A stretch of 64,000 nucleotides of DNA from Thecaphora thlaspeos (Eukaryota > Basidiomycota > Ustilaginomycetes > Urocystidales > Glomosporiaceae). The position numbers and the translations under genes were made by a program. The notes beneath the pieces are model-generated. The model worked only from the letters and a program-made list of their open reading frames with translations, was not told the DNA's origin and did no database searches. Where the stretch lies: NCBI GenBank assembly GCA_900291925.1, contig UWYS01000018.1:310001-374000 (forward strand), given 5' to 3'. This document shows positions 38,055 through 48,722 of the stretch, in pieces (positions within the stretch are counted from its first letter, which is position 1; each line of letters begins with the position of its first letter).

Positions 38055-39755
38055 ATGGGTCGATTCAACGGCAGGCCGTCGGGCGCGCTCTCGTCGTGGC
38101 CCCAGGCCATAGGCAAGCGTCTCGCCGCCATCCCCAACTACACCAACCAGACCTCCTGGATCCTCGACCCGGGCATGCGCCGCCTCAACTTTTGGATGCT
38201 CATCTGCCTCGTCTCGTCCTACGGCGCCGGCTTCGATGGCTCCCTCTTCACCGGCCTCCTCACCCTCCAGCTCTGGTTCGTCGACATGGGCATCTCCGAC
38301 TCCAACATGATCGGCATCATCGGCATGTCCGGTGTCATCGGCATGATCGTTGGGCCTTTCATCGGCGGCTATCTCAGCGACCGCTTCGGACGCCACCGCG
38401 CCATGCTCTTGGCCTGCTTCGTCGCCATTGTCGGTGGCGTTTTGACCGCTGTCAAACTCGACAACGGAGTGGACCAGAGGAACCTCTTCATCTGCGCGCG
38501 CGTCATCCTCTCGCTCGCCAGCGGATTCACCATGGTCGCTGCGCCCGTCCTCATGGCAGAGCTGGCCCACCCGCGCCAGCGTGCCTCTGTTGTCGCGCTG
38601 TACCAGATCGGCTTCTTTGCGGGATCGGTCGTTGTGGCGTGGATGACGTTTGGCACCAACGGTTGGAACAACTCGTGGTCGTGGCGCCTGCCCTGCTTCT
38701 TCCAGATCGCGCCCTTCGTCCTGCAGCTCGTTTTCCTCTGGTTCTGCCCGGACTCGCCCCGATGGCTGGTGGCCAAGGGACGCCGCGACGACGCCCTCAA
38801 GGTGCTCGCCACCTACCACGCCAACGGCGACGAGAGCGACCCGCTGGTCCATTTTGAGCTCGAGGAGATCTGCAACGCCATCGAGGCCGAGAAGGCCTCG
38901 GCCGACACCACCATCAAGGATCTCTTTGCCACCCAGGGCAACCGACACCGCATGTGGATCATCATCACCCTCGGATTCGCAACCCAGTGGTGCGGCAACG
39001 GCGTCATCAGTTACTACCTCGCGCGCATCCTCGCATTGGTCGGCATCTCTGAGACCCGCGACCAGGCCATCTTCAACGGCGGCCTCTCCATCTTCAACCT
39101 GGTCATTGCGTCCTGCGCTGCCTTCCTGACGGAGCGCTTCGGGCGACGTCGCCTCTTTATCGTCTCGGCCTTTGGCATGCTGGCGTCCTTCATCGTCATC
39201 ATCATCTGCTCGGCCGTCTACGCCCATTCTGCAGCCACCGCGGCCGGCAAGTGCGTCATCGCGTTCCTCTTCGTCTTCCAGTTCTTCTACGACATTGCCC
39301 TCACCCCTCTGGCCGTCTCTTACCCCGTCGAGATCCTCCCCTACGCCCTGCGCTCCAAGGGAATGGCCGTCTCGATCGCTGTGGTGGCGGTGGCGCTCTG
39401 CTTCAACATCTGGGTCAACCCGATTGCCCTGGCCGCCATCGGCTGGAAGCTCTACCTCGTCTACATCGGCGTCCTCGCCTTCTTCTGTGCCGACGTGCTG
39501 CTGACGTTCCCTGAGACGCGCGGACGCACCGTCGAGGAGGTGGCAAGCATCTTTGACGGTGACCAGGGTACCGAGGCCGCTGGTGCAGCGGGCGCGCTCC
39601 CGCAGATGGGCGAGAGCAAGTTCCACCGCGGCCTCGAGGGGGAGGGTCCGCTGCAGGAGCTACCCAAGGGACCCGGCTCGTCGTCGACGACGACGACGGA
39701 GGAGGACGACATCAAGAAGGAGTCGTCGGCGCGCAACGCCACTCGCGACCTCTGA
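38055..39755 (+). CDS. MFS sugar transporter (hexose/disaccharide, lactose-permease-like)
   Basis: Intronless, 566 residues, with the start MGRFNGRPSG giving a normal ~50-residue cytoplasmic N-tail. About twelve hydrophobic segments are present. Sugar-porter signatures: GGYLSDRFGRHRAM (loop 2-3), ARVILSLASGFTMVAAPVLM, ELAHPRQRASVVALYQIGFF, PDSPRWLVAKGR (end of TM6), AAFLTERFGRRRLFI (loop 8-9), SYPVEILPYALRSKGMA (after TM10) and FPETRGRTVEEVASIFDG (C-terminal). Within sugar porters, the YPVEILPYALRSKG block is common in fungal lactose/cellobiose-type permeases, so an oligosaccharide or glucoside substrate is plausible. It is divergent from the GH3 beta-glucosidase, the usual arrangement of permease and glycosidase partners. 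The C-tail has an acidic/Thr-rich stretch. Confidence 0.87.
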   Translation: MGRFNGRPSGALSSWPQAIGKRLAAIPNYTNQTSWILDPGMRRLNFWMLICLVSSYGAGFDGSLFTGLLTLQLWFVDMGISDSNMIGIIGMSGVIGMIVGPFIGGYLSDRFGRHRAMLLACFVAIVGGVLTAVKLDNGVDQRNLFICARVILSLASGFTMVAAPVLMAELAHPRQRASVVALYQIGFFAGSVVVAWMTFGTNGWNNSWSWRLPCFFQIAPFVLQLVFLWFCPDSPRWLVAKGRRDDALKVLATYHANGDESDPLVHFELEEICNAIEAEKASADTTIKDLFATQGNRHRMWIIITLGFATQWCGNGVISYYLARILALVGISETRDQAIFNGGLSIFNLVIASCAAFLTERFGRRRLFIVSAFGMLASFIVIIICSAVYAHSAATAAGKCVIAFLFVFQFFYDIALTPLAVSYPVEILPYALRSKGMAVSIAVVAVALCFNIWVNPIALAAIGWKLYLVYIGVLAFFCADVLLTFPETRGRTVEEVASIFDGDQGTEAAGAAGALPQMGESKFHRGLEGEGPLQELPKGPGSSSTTTTEEDDIKKESSARNATRDL

Positions 39756-40881
39756 GCAGCACCTAGCCTGCTGTTGGCGGCAGCGACGCCCCATCGGCCC
39801 CCGTCCGACCCCTTTGCCAAAAGATCCTCGCTTTCTCCCGTACTTTCACGCCTTTTTACATAGTTTCTTCTCCCGTCCGCCAGGCTCTGCCAACAACTTG
39901 CAACGACCTCGAGCCACTTTCCTCTTTCTCGTTCTTACGGTCTCCCTGGAGTTAGACCAGCTCGTCACTGGAGCCCCCCCTCCCCTCCATTGTACTTGTA
40001 CCATCTCGAGCTCCAGATCTCTCATGATGATAATGAATCATCTGCTCATGAACGGGGAATGACATCGAAGCTGTTCTCTGAGCGAGCCGGCCTACTTTGG
40101 TGGCGTTGACGGCAGCGCCATCGAAATGACCCACTCGAGGCGCCGGCCAGCTGGCCAGATACGAAGCAGAAGCAGTCTCGGGTCGACTCGGGTTGGTCGA
40201 TGCAGAAGGCGCAAGAGTGCTGCCTCATTACGGGTTCGCCCGGCTCTGTCTCCGCTAGCTGACCTCCCACAGCGCTGTGCTCAGCCGGTCGTTAGCGCAT
40301 CGACGGGGACGACCGTCTGGCAGCGGTGGCACCACTGGGCGGACGCGAAGGGGAATAACTAGAAGCTCGGGGATACGCACGCACGTTGCTACGCTTTCCC
40401 CTTTTTGTTCAGACCGCACGCAGCCGGCCGGCCCGCGTGTCGGGGCAAAAAGAGACAAAAAGAGACAAAAAGAGGCGCAACCGCACCCCCGCACGCCATC
40501 AAAGCGCCCCGCCCTGAAGCCGATGCGGATGCTCGCTGCTGGCCACCATCTTGCCTCCATCCTTTCTCGACCCGGCACAAGGGGCTAGAGGTGATGCGCT
40601 TTCCACACTCCTACTCCTCGCCTTCGTCTTCCCCCCACATAGGGCAGCAGCCCGAGCATCACAAGGCGCGTTGATCCGCCAGCATTGCCCTTTCGACCCA
40701 ACATCCAACCGCCTCTAGCTGACCTTCCGGCACCCTCCCGAAACATCGACGGCTCCTCCGGCTCTCCACCTGCTTTCGCTGCAGCTGCAGCTGCCGCATG
40801 AGGGCCACTTGACGTCCACTTCCACCTGGCTTCTCCACCGCTACGCCCTCCGCTACCTTTGTCCCTGCCACGGTCACCCAA
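39756..40881. other. Intergenic, 1.1 kb
   Basis: 3' region of the sugar transporter and leader of the large regulator. It contains a short AAAAAGAGAC repeat (three imperfect units, 40447-40476) and a C/T-rich leader with CTGCAGCTGCAGCTGC near 40780. No gene is seen. Confidence 0.5.
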
Positions 40882-43800
40882 ATGTCGCACCGTGGTCCGG
40901 CGGCGGGGGAAACTACTGCCGTCTCAGCCTCAGCGGATTCTGATGTTGCCACACGTAACATGTCCGCTGCGCTACCTGCAGTGGGAAGCAGTTCGACCCC
41001 TGACTCGAGGCCTAAGGGTGAAGGCAACACCACCGGCACTGGCAGCAGCGGAGGTTACGGCGACCGTTACCATAGCAACAACCAGAATGACGACGAAGAC
41101 GACCAGATCGACAGCGAAGATGCCGACGACGATAGCGAAAACGGAGGCGTGTCGGAACGCTCCGCTGAGTGCAGCCGCGGCAAGCGCTCCGGCCTCCCCG
41201 CGAGATGCTCAAGCTCGGCCACGCATCCGCATGTCTGCCCTGTCTGCCAAAAGGCCTTTACGCGGCGCGAGCACCTCAAGCGCCACCAGCTCTCCCACGA
41301 CGCATCGGTCAAGCTTGTCTGCACGCTCTGCAACGCCACCTTCTCCCGCCAGGATGCGCTCAAGCGCCACGAGGCACTCCACGGAGGCCGGAGCGCGATC
41401 AACCCAGAGGCCGGCATCCCGCCTTCCTCTTCGTCCTCTCCGCCGTCGAATGGATCAGCTGCTTGGCTGGGCTCGGCCGCCTACAACACCACCAGCGCCA
41501 GAAGCCGTGCAGCCATAACCAAGACGCGCAAGGCGTGCAGCAACTGCTCACGTCAGAAGATCAAATGCGACGGCCAGCCCACCTGCCGCAACTGCAAGGC
41601 GAGGCCAGGAACCCTATGCGAATATCCGGCCAAGCGGTCTGCGCCGCCTTCCGATCATCACAGAGCCGACACAGTAGCAGCTACGGCCGGCTCGCCTGCG
41701 GCCAAGAGGCCTAGGCAGTCCGGGCCCGGCCCGGGCCCTGCCTCGATCGATCGAGGGACGGAGGCCGATAGTGACTTCGAAGGTGGCGGTGGCGGTGGCG
41801 GTGGCGACGGACACGATCTGATGGACTCGCAATTCACGCCTTCCACCGCCGACGGTGCACGTCGAGGCTCGGCGTCCTTCTGCACTCCCGACGGTTCCGT
41901 CTCCGCGCCCCAGGGCTCCCACTCTTGGCTTCCCGCGGCCAGCCCTGCGCAGACGGGCCATCGACAGGGGACGGTGCCCTCGACGTCCGCGCTGCCGTCA
42001 AGAGGCAGCGTCGCAGGCGGAAGCGGAGGCCGGTTTCGCTCCGGCGTGGCAGACTCACCGTTCCACTCCGTCCAGTTCCATGCGATGCCTCAACAGCAAC
42101 ATACGAGCCCGGACTTCCACACATCTTCCCACGCCTACCGGCAACTCCCGAAGGACTGGAACGGCGATGGGGCTAGCGCTGTCGACGGCAGCGCAGCAGC
42201 GGCTGCTGGTCGTCCGCTGGAGATGCAACAGTGGCACGACCCGCGCGCGTCGTCTGCCCTCTCAATCCAACAAAACGCTGCCCCCCTATACCAGGTCCCT
42301 GCCCATGCCCATGCCCGAGAACCGCCGGCGTGGTCGGACCAAAGGCTGCCTGAGCAGGACTGGCTCGACGCCGCCTTCTCGGACAGCTCCATGCTGATTG
42401 GTGACCAGACCTTCGACTGGCTGTTCGCGCCTCTGCAAGCCCCATTCGAATCGACCGCCGCCCCATCGTCTGTTGCGCCCGTCGCGGCGGGCTTTGCGGC
42501 ATCTGGCTGGCCACTCTCGGCCTCGACGGACGCGGCCGCAGCCGCCATATTGGTGGGCACCCAGGCGATTCCTCTGCACAACGGACAGTCCTCCTGGCCG
42601 GAACTCGCTCAAGGAGGGACGTCGACGAACGGCGAAGGACACCCCGCCGGCATTGCTCAGACCCTTTATGCTGCTACAGCGTCCTCGAGCTATCTCGACA
42701 GCGAGTACTTGCCTGCCTTCTCCTCGCCTCAAGCAGGAGCGCCGGATGGCGGGGAAGAGGACCAGTTGCGCCAGAGCAGCAGGCGAAGCAGGCAGCGTCG
42801 CGAGACGGCAATCTACTCGCTATCGAAATCAGGCATTCAGAGCTCCACGGCGGACGAAAATGAGTCGCAAAGCTTGCGGCGTGGCAACAACAGGCCGGCA
42901 CGTGCCGCAGCCAGCGCGCAGGCTGACCAGCCAGTATCGTCGGCGGCGGCCAGCAGCGCTACGGGCGGACCCTGCGCCTTGCCCGACGGATGGTGGCGCC
43001 ATCCGGCCGCATCCCCGCTCAGCTCCTCGACCGAGCCGATCGGCGAACCTTCGCAACAGGACCTGCTGGCCGAGGACACGATGCAGGTGGCTCGCTTCAC
43101 CGAGTACTCGAAGAAGAAGCTGCTCAGCCTGGTCAGGCTCGCCGAGCTCCAGAAGCACGACGAGGAGCGCGCCCTTGCCATGATGCAGAGGATCAGCGTA
43201 TCTACATACAACGTCTTCCTTCAGCTTTACTTCGAGCGCTTCCACGTTCAGTATCCCATGTTGCATTTGCCGACGTGGCACCCGGACAAATGCCTCATCT
43301 TCCTCCTAGCCGGCGTCATCGCGCTGGGGAGCTTATCGTCCCGTATCCCGCGCGCATCGAAACTCGGCAATCTCCTCGCCGAATTGGCCAACAAGGCTCA
43401 ATTCCTCGCCTGGCATAGGACGAATCTGCAGGAGCGGTCACTGGGCTTCATTCAGGCCATGATGCTCTCGTGCGTCTTTATGCGCAGCACCGGGGACCGC
43501 CGATTACTCGAGTTTGCCGAGGCAATCCGTTCCCCCCTCTCGACGATGACGAGACGGAGGCGGCTCCTGGACAAGCATGTGATCAATCCTGCCCCGGACA
43601 TGACACCTTCCTCGTCCTCCGCCTCGTTCGGTCGCGACGGCCGGCCCGGCGTGAACGGCCAGGAAGCATGTATGGGACGCCAGTCCGAAAAGGACCCTGA
43701 TTCGAGGACGGGGCTTTACTCGGCCCGGACGACGCCCCCCGAAGGTTGGTCTCACCAGAACGGCCAGCAAGTATCGTCGTCGCTACACCAACAACTGTCC

Positions 43801-45325
43801 ACCGCGTCTCGGCAGCCGGCAGGAAGCGCGGCCTCGCTGCACAACCGCTGGCAGGCCTGGATTCATGCCGAAAGTGCCAAGCGGACCGGCTGGGCCGTCT
43901 TCATCGCCGATGTCGAGCTGTCGGTTTCGTGGAACCTGCCGTCGTCGTTTTCTTTCGACGAGCTCAAAGCCGAGCTGCCGTGTAGCGACGCCAGCTGGAA
44001 CGCGGCCAACGCGAGCATGTGGAGCTTCACCTCTCGCAACGATGTCCGGACGCAGGCTGGTGCATTGGACCTCAGCTACTACACTGTGGCCGACTTCCAC
44101 GACGCGCTCGCGGAAGGCACGGCCACGACGCTGCTGACTGACGAGATGAAGGCCAGCGAGTTTCAGCGGGCGGTGCTGGCGAGTAGCCTCTGCTCGCTGA
44201 GCGACGCCGTGTCCACCGTACGCAAAGGCTGCCTCCGCTTGCACGCGCAAGAGGTGACCGAGACGTTGCGGTCGCTCTGCATCGACCTGGCCGAGCAGCA
44301 AGCGGTGATGCTGGAGCTATACCACGGCGCCAGCTTGGCTCTATCGGGCGGGCCTAGGATGTCTTCGGCGGCAGCGCTGGTCAGTCCGAAGCTCGAACTA
44401 ATGGTCCGCTTCGACCTGCTGAGGTCGCTTGTCGACCTGCACGACCTTCAGATCCTCGGCGGACGCCACAGCCAGAGGGAAAAAGCCGAGACATTCAAAC
44501 GGATCAAGGAGCGCTTTGACCGTCGGCCATGGGAGGCATGGTCTCTTGGCGTCCATGGTAAGTGTCCAGGAGCCATCCTGTTGTGCTCTGGGACTGCCGC
44601 ACCGCTTCATAGTCAATGGTGGTGAGCCACTGACGCTTCTTCGAGTCCATCCCTCTCGTCCTGGTGCTCGGCCTTTTCTTGCAACAGCCGGTCGGATAAT
44701 TTACTTCTTCCGGAACTTCCCGACGAGCCTGACGTTCGAAGGCCTGCTGTTCTTCTACGCCGCGATCAGCCTCTACCTCGTCTCGCTGTGGTGGAAGGAC
44801 AAGGGCGACATCACGACTGGCCAGCTGATTAATCCTTCCAGCATTCGTTCCGCCCGCAGCCAGCCGACCTCGCCCGTTATCCCTGGTCTCGGTCGACTGT
44901 CGGCCAGCGTCTCGGAGATGCGCGAAGATGGCAGCGGCACGGAAATCCTGAGCGTGGATCTAGATGGGTCGGTGTACGTACCGATCTCGCTGACGGTGCA
45001 CGATGTATCAACGTCTTCGCATGGCAGCGGCAGCAGGAGGGAGAGCAGTCTGAGCGGACGCAACGACAGTGGCGTCGCAGGTAGAGGCGGGTCGTTGGAG
45101 GCGCTAGCAGCGACGGCAGAGTCGTCCAGGGCAGCGGCCAAGGTCGTTCGGCCGCGTCTCAAGTTCATCGGCGACCTCTCCAGCACGCTTGCGCCGAAAA
45201 GGATCCTCTCGAGCTACTCGGATCAGCTGCAGCAGCGCGCCGCTTCGAGCCCCTGGCTGATTTGCGAACCGTTGGCGCTAATCCTGGCCGAAATGGTCGA
45301 GTTGGCGGAGCTGCTGTCCGAGTGA
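40882..45325 (+). CDS. Transcription factor with two C2H2 fingers plus Zn2Cys6 cluster and fungal_trans domain, 2 exons
   Basis: Exon 1 is 40882-44557 and exon 2 is 44688-45325 (intron 130 bp), giving 1437 residues. C2H2 finger 1 uses Cys119, Cys122, His135 and His139; finger 2 uses Cys147, Cys150, His163 and His167. The binuclear cluster ACSNCSRQKIKCDGQPTCRN with CKARPGTLCEYP has its six Cys at about 219-246. A long low-complexity region rich in S, A, G and Q follows. The fungal-specific regulatory domain runs from about 760 (FERFHVQYPMLHLPTWHPDK) through WQAWIHAESAKRTGWAVFIA to about 1060. The C-terminal exon has a hydrophobic patch (FFYAAISLYLVSLWW). This C2H2+Zn2Cys6 combination is known from Cmr1/Pig1-type melanin regulators, but the target here is unknown. 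Its position beside the glucoside genes suggests a local regulator. Nuclear. Confidence 0.85.
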
Positions 45326-45870
45326 AGGGAAGTGAGTGTTGTCGAGTGAAGTGAAGAAAAAAGGCATGGGGAAGGCAATGGATGAAAAGCGCTCGAACGA
45401 TCGATCGATCGATATCTGCTGTTCGTCAACCCACGTTGCTAAGTGTCAGCCTTGGCGCAGTGCTGACCGCGAGTGGCAGACTCACTGATGTGACCGCGTT
45501 TTTTTGCACTCGTGGTGTAGGACGGGTAGCGCAGATAGGCTGCGCGCCATTGCGCCCCTTTGGGTGGCGCAATTCTCTTCGCCCCTGACGCCAAAAGCCA
45601 AAGCACTCGTCTCGTTTGCCTAGCACCGTATCGACGTGCCGACCATCATTGCACAAGACGTGTGGTGAGCATAGTTGCACGCCGAAAAGCCAAGATTTCG
45701 ACTTGAACAAAGGCGAGGGGACCACTGCAACCGTCAGGAGCTAGCCCGATAGGGGCGCAGCGCGGGCGAAGAACGAGAGAGGCGCCGTCTGGCTGAAAGC
45801 AGCGAGGTGCCTGTCGTCAACCCGACAGCCGCACGCACGGAGGGAGGAGAGACTTGTCACGAAGGGAGAA

Positions 45871-46283
45871 CTAGTTGCCGAACCACAGGTAGGGGTCGCT
45901 CGCGTGCTCCCAGCCTGGGTCGGAGGGGCCGGCTGGACGAGCGCCGCATGAAGAGCGAAGGGAAGCGTGCTAGCGAGTACAGGAGTGAGCGAGGGCATAT
46001 AACATAGGACGGAGCAATACTGCATGAGGGAAATGAGTATGGCGAGAGAGGAGGGAGGGCAGAGCAAGAGCGAGAGCGAAGAAGGACAGGAGAGGGAGCT
46101 ACCATGCTGGCAACCCACCTCGCCGGCTGCCAGCAGTGCGGCACAGCACGACGGACTGACGACCCACACAGCCTTCTCGGCCCTGAACCACTGGTGAGGC
46201 TTCATCTGATGATCGGATGCCACGGCGAAGGCGGTGTCCCTCGGGGCGAGGGTTGACACGCTGGAGAGGGAGACGTCTGGCAT
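45871..46283 (-). CDS. Candidate small two-exon gene, 74 aa, unrecognised
   Basis: Exon 1, 46103-46283, starts MPDVSLSSVSTLAPRD and contains AVASDHQMKPHQWFRAEKA with VWVVSPSCCAALLAAGE. Exon 2, 45871-45914, reads WEHASDPYLWFGN then TAG. Joining CATG|GTAGCT to CCCAG|GC (188-bp intron) keeps phase. Both pieces have protein-like composition, unlike the flanks, but the donor is non-optimal and I cannot name a family. The Met sits exactly at the edge of the dispersed repeat, so this may be the 3' end of a larger gene truncated there. A Met 18 bases upstream is also possible. Confidence 0.35.
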
Positions 46284-46443
46284 GTAGAAGATAGATGTCA
46301 AGGATGATGGATTCCAGCTCGACGATGGTGCCCAGGAGGTGGTCTAGGCCTGGTGGTAGCAGCTCCCACGGCGAGTCGGCGACTCACCGCAGCCCGATCC
46401 GCCCGATTCCATCGGGCTCAGATCCGATGCGGCCGATCGCCAA
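46283..46443 (-). repeat. Dispersed repeat, copy 2 (inverted partner at 27390-27599)
   Basis: 161 bp whose reverse complement matches copy 1 almost base for base apart from about 48 bases missing after CCAGGCCTAGAC. The observed differences are a few transitions and one 1-bp indel. The two copies are in opposite orientation, about 19 kb apart. Confidence 0.85.
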
Positions 46444-46969
46444 TATGGCATTCGTGCGGCTCAGTGTCGGTCCGCAAAGTTCTACTGCATCGAGTGTCTT
46501 GATCCCCGAGCGATGTGACATGGTAGTGTAGAAAGAGGCAGGGCGGGGCGACGAAAAGCGCAGTCCCTGCGCAGACGGCATGGCGGACAGAGCGGCGCGT
46601 CTCGTGGATTTTCCCGTCCGTTGCCACGCGTAGTAATCGACTGATCCCAGCGCCAGTGCACGATCGATGCGAAGGTCTTGTTCCTCACCGACTCCCTAAA
46701 GCACTCTGTTCACTACTCACACTTCTGCTTCGGCTCGCTTCTTCTCCACGATATGGTCAGACGGTGCAGGAGCTTTACGGAATTTGGCTGATCGGCGTAC
46801 GTCTGCTGGAACAATAAAGCTAAGGCTGCAACTTGCATCTTTTCATCAGGTTGGCGTTCGAGCCCCCCTGCTCGTCGTACGCCAAGACTGCAGATGATGA
46901 CAGTGAACAAATTACGGCAGCGGAGTAGCGCCTCGACCCCCACCTTCGGACAGTAGGGGAGGTGGGCGG

Positions 46970-47090
46970 ATCACTGTATACCAGGGACGGGGAAGGTGGG
47001 TTGGTATACCAGGGGGTCTACACGAGGGACAGGGGTGATGGGGGTGACTATCAGGGATAACGGAGGCGGGGTAGTATATCAGGGAAAGGG
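46970..47090. repeat. Degenerate TATACCAGGG repeats
   Basis: GTATACCAGGGAC, GTATACCAGGGGG, CTATCAGGGATAA and GTATATCAGGGAAA occur at roughly 25-45 bp spacing within a G-rich stretch upstream of the first GDSL gene. They could be promoter elements or repeat remains. Confidence 0.6.
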
Positions 47091-47232
47091 CTAAAGTGCT
47101 AACTATGCCTGTCGGCGCCAGAAGGAGGTGGGGGCGTAACAATCGCAGCACACCGTATCGATCACGCTAATCCACCTGGCTGTTCGCGCTCTCGTAGGCT
47201 TCCGTAGAAGAGACTCGACTTCCCTCAACGGC

Positions 47233-47240
47233 TATATAAG
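47233..47240 (+). promoter_or_regulatory. TATA box of GDSL esterase 1
   Basis: TATATAAG about 113 bp upstream of the ATG at 47353, followed by a C/T-rich leader; a textbook position. Confidence 0.6.
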
Positions 47241-47352
47241 CACCCCTGCGCCCTCCTCGACTCTATGTTCTTCCAATCAGCCCCAAAGAAGAGATACCCT
47301 CACACAGCCCTCTCACGAGGCTTCTCTCTCCATTTCGAAGCTCTACAGCACC

Positions 47353-48722
47353 ATGCTTTTCGACTTCAAGTTCACCTCGACGGTGGCTCTTGCCCTCGCT
47401 CTGGCAGCGTCGGATGTTGTGGCAGGACACAATCCCGTCGACCATGGAGTTCACGCACGGGGATTCATCAAGCGTCACGCTCCTTCCGGCACCGACGGCA
47501 TAGATGCAGCCAAGCGAGACGTTCAACCAAACATTGTCGCCAGGCAGGTTCTACTCAACGGGCTGCCAGTTCCGTCCGGTGTGGGACTTGGACGGGACAT
47601 AAACGGCGTTACAACAAAGGGCTCTGGCCAGCCTACCTTGCAGCCAGCGTGTGGTCCGCAACTCATGTCCAACTGCGTCAACTTGCTCGCCGCCAAGACG
47701 ATCATTTCGTTCGGAGATTCCTACACCTACTGCGGCGTTGGCGACGGCAAGCCGTGCCCCGCCGCCTCACTCAAGACGCAGGGGCTGCCGGAAAGCGGTA
47801 CGATCGAGAACTTCGGATCCAACGGACGCGTCACCAACGGTCCCACCTGGATCGAGTTATTGGCTGGTGGTCAAAACATCCAGCTGCACAACTTTGCTCT
47901 CAGTGGAGCAGTGGTCAACCGTATGGCCGAGAATGTACGAGAAAACAAAGACCTGACTGATCAGTTCCAGAATTTCCAGAACAGCGGAATCAAGACCGAC
48001 CCGAAGAGCACGATGTGCACCTTCTTCTTTGGCATCAATGACCAGTCCATGACTAACGGGACATCGAAATTGATGCAAAAGGCTGCCCAGATTGAGGTCA
48101 GCTACATCGACAAGCTCAAGAGCTCCTGCGGCCAGTTCGTAAGTCAACCAAGTTTGCTCCCTTTAGAAGTATCGAGAGGTCGGGAAAGATGAAGCCCTCT
48201 CAGCACTTGTCACTGACGGACCTCACTTCTCCCCTATGCTCGCTCTGGACCGCCACGGCAGATTTACATTGATATTCAGCCTGAAGCTAGCGACTTCAGC
48301 AAGACCTTGCGGATGGAAGTGTTCAAACTTGCCAAATCGGGCAAGAGGGTAGCCTACGTCAGCATCGCCCAGCTCTTGAACAAGATGAAATCTGAGGCGT
48401 CTCTGTACGGCTTCAAGACGACCGGACCTTGCCTCACCTCGAGCGACTTTGTCAGCTTCAAAAATGTCTGCAAGGCCGACGAAGTCAACGCCTCGCTCTA
48501 CTACATGGGTCGTGAGTATGCCATACGTGCAAACGGAAGCATTGTTCAGGTGTCGAATCGGAGGATAGCGTGCATTGCTGACGCGGGTTCACGCTTTCGT
48601 ACGATCGTCATGACACAGACCACCCTAGCGCTCTTGCCCACGACCACATGGCTACGTATATAGAAGCTGCTTTGCAGTTTCCTTGCCCAGCTAGTGGTGG
48701 TAAGACCTGCCCCGCGGCGTGA
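47353..48722 (+). CDS. Secreted GDSL/SGNH esterase 1, 3 exons
   Basis: Exons 47353-48138, 48262-48511 and 48619-48722 give 379 residues. A signal peptide (KFTSTVALALALAASDVVAG) is followed by a pro-like region with a KR site (HARGFIKRHAP). Block I is KTIISFGDSYTYCG, containing the catalytic Ser. The Gly/Asn oxyanion blocks are NGPTWIELLAGG ... NFALSGAVVNR and CTFFFGINDQSM. The last exon provides HPSALAHDHMATYIEAAL, the block V His. SGNH hydrolases cleave acetyl or acyl esters on plant polysaccharides or lipids (CE16-like). Two donors compete at the exon 2/3 join: GTGAGT at 48512 gives MGHHPS, while GTCGTG at 48509 gives MDHPS, restoring an Asp next to the His. It is a tandem paralogue of the next gene. 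Confidence 0.85.

Larger units (their letters stand above)
45326..47352. other. Gene-poor region with dispersed repeat, 2.0 kb
   Basis: Contains a GATC run (45396-45413), a candidate 74-residue gene (45871-46283, minus), repeat copy 2 (46283-46443) and degenerate TATACCAGGG repeats (46970-47090). The promoter of the first GDSL esterase occupies its right end. Confidence 0.6.

Noticed and set aside
45500..45600. tRNA-like GGTAGCGCAGATAGGC segment
   Set aside because: A and B boxes with correct spacing and a closing acceptor stem could not be found.
45741..46301. Single-exon 186-residue minus-strand frame
   Set aside because: Only its first ~60 residues look protein-like; the remainder is low-complexity S/L/P, better explained as an intron, so the two-exon 74-residue model was preferred.
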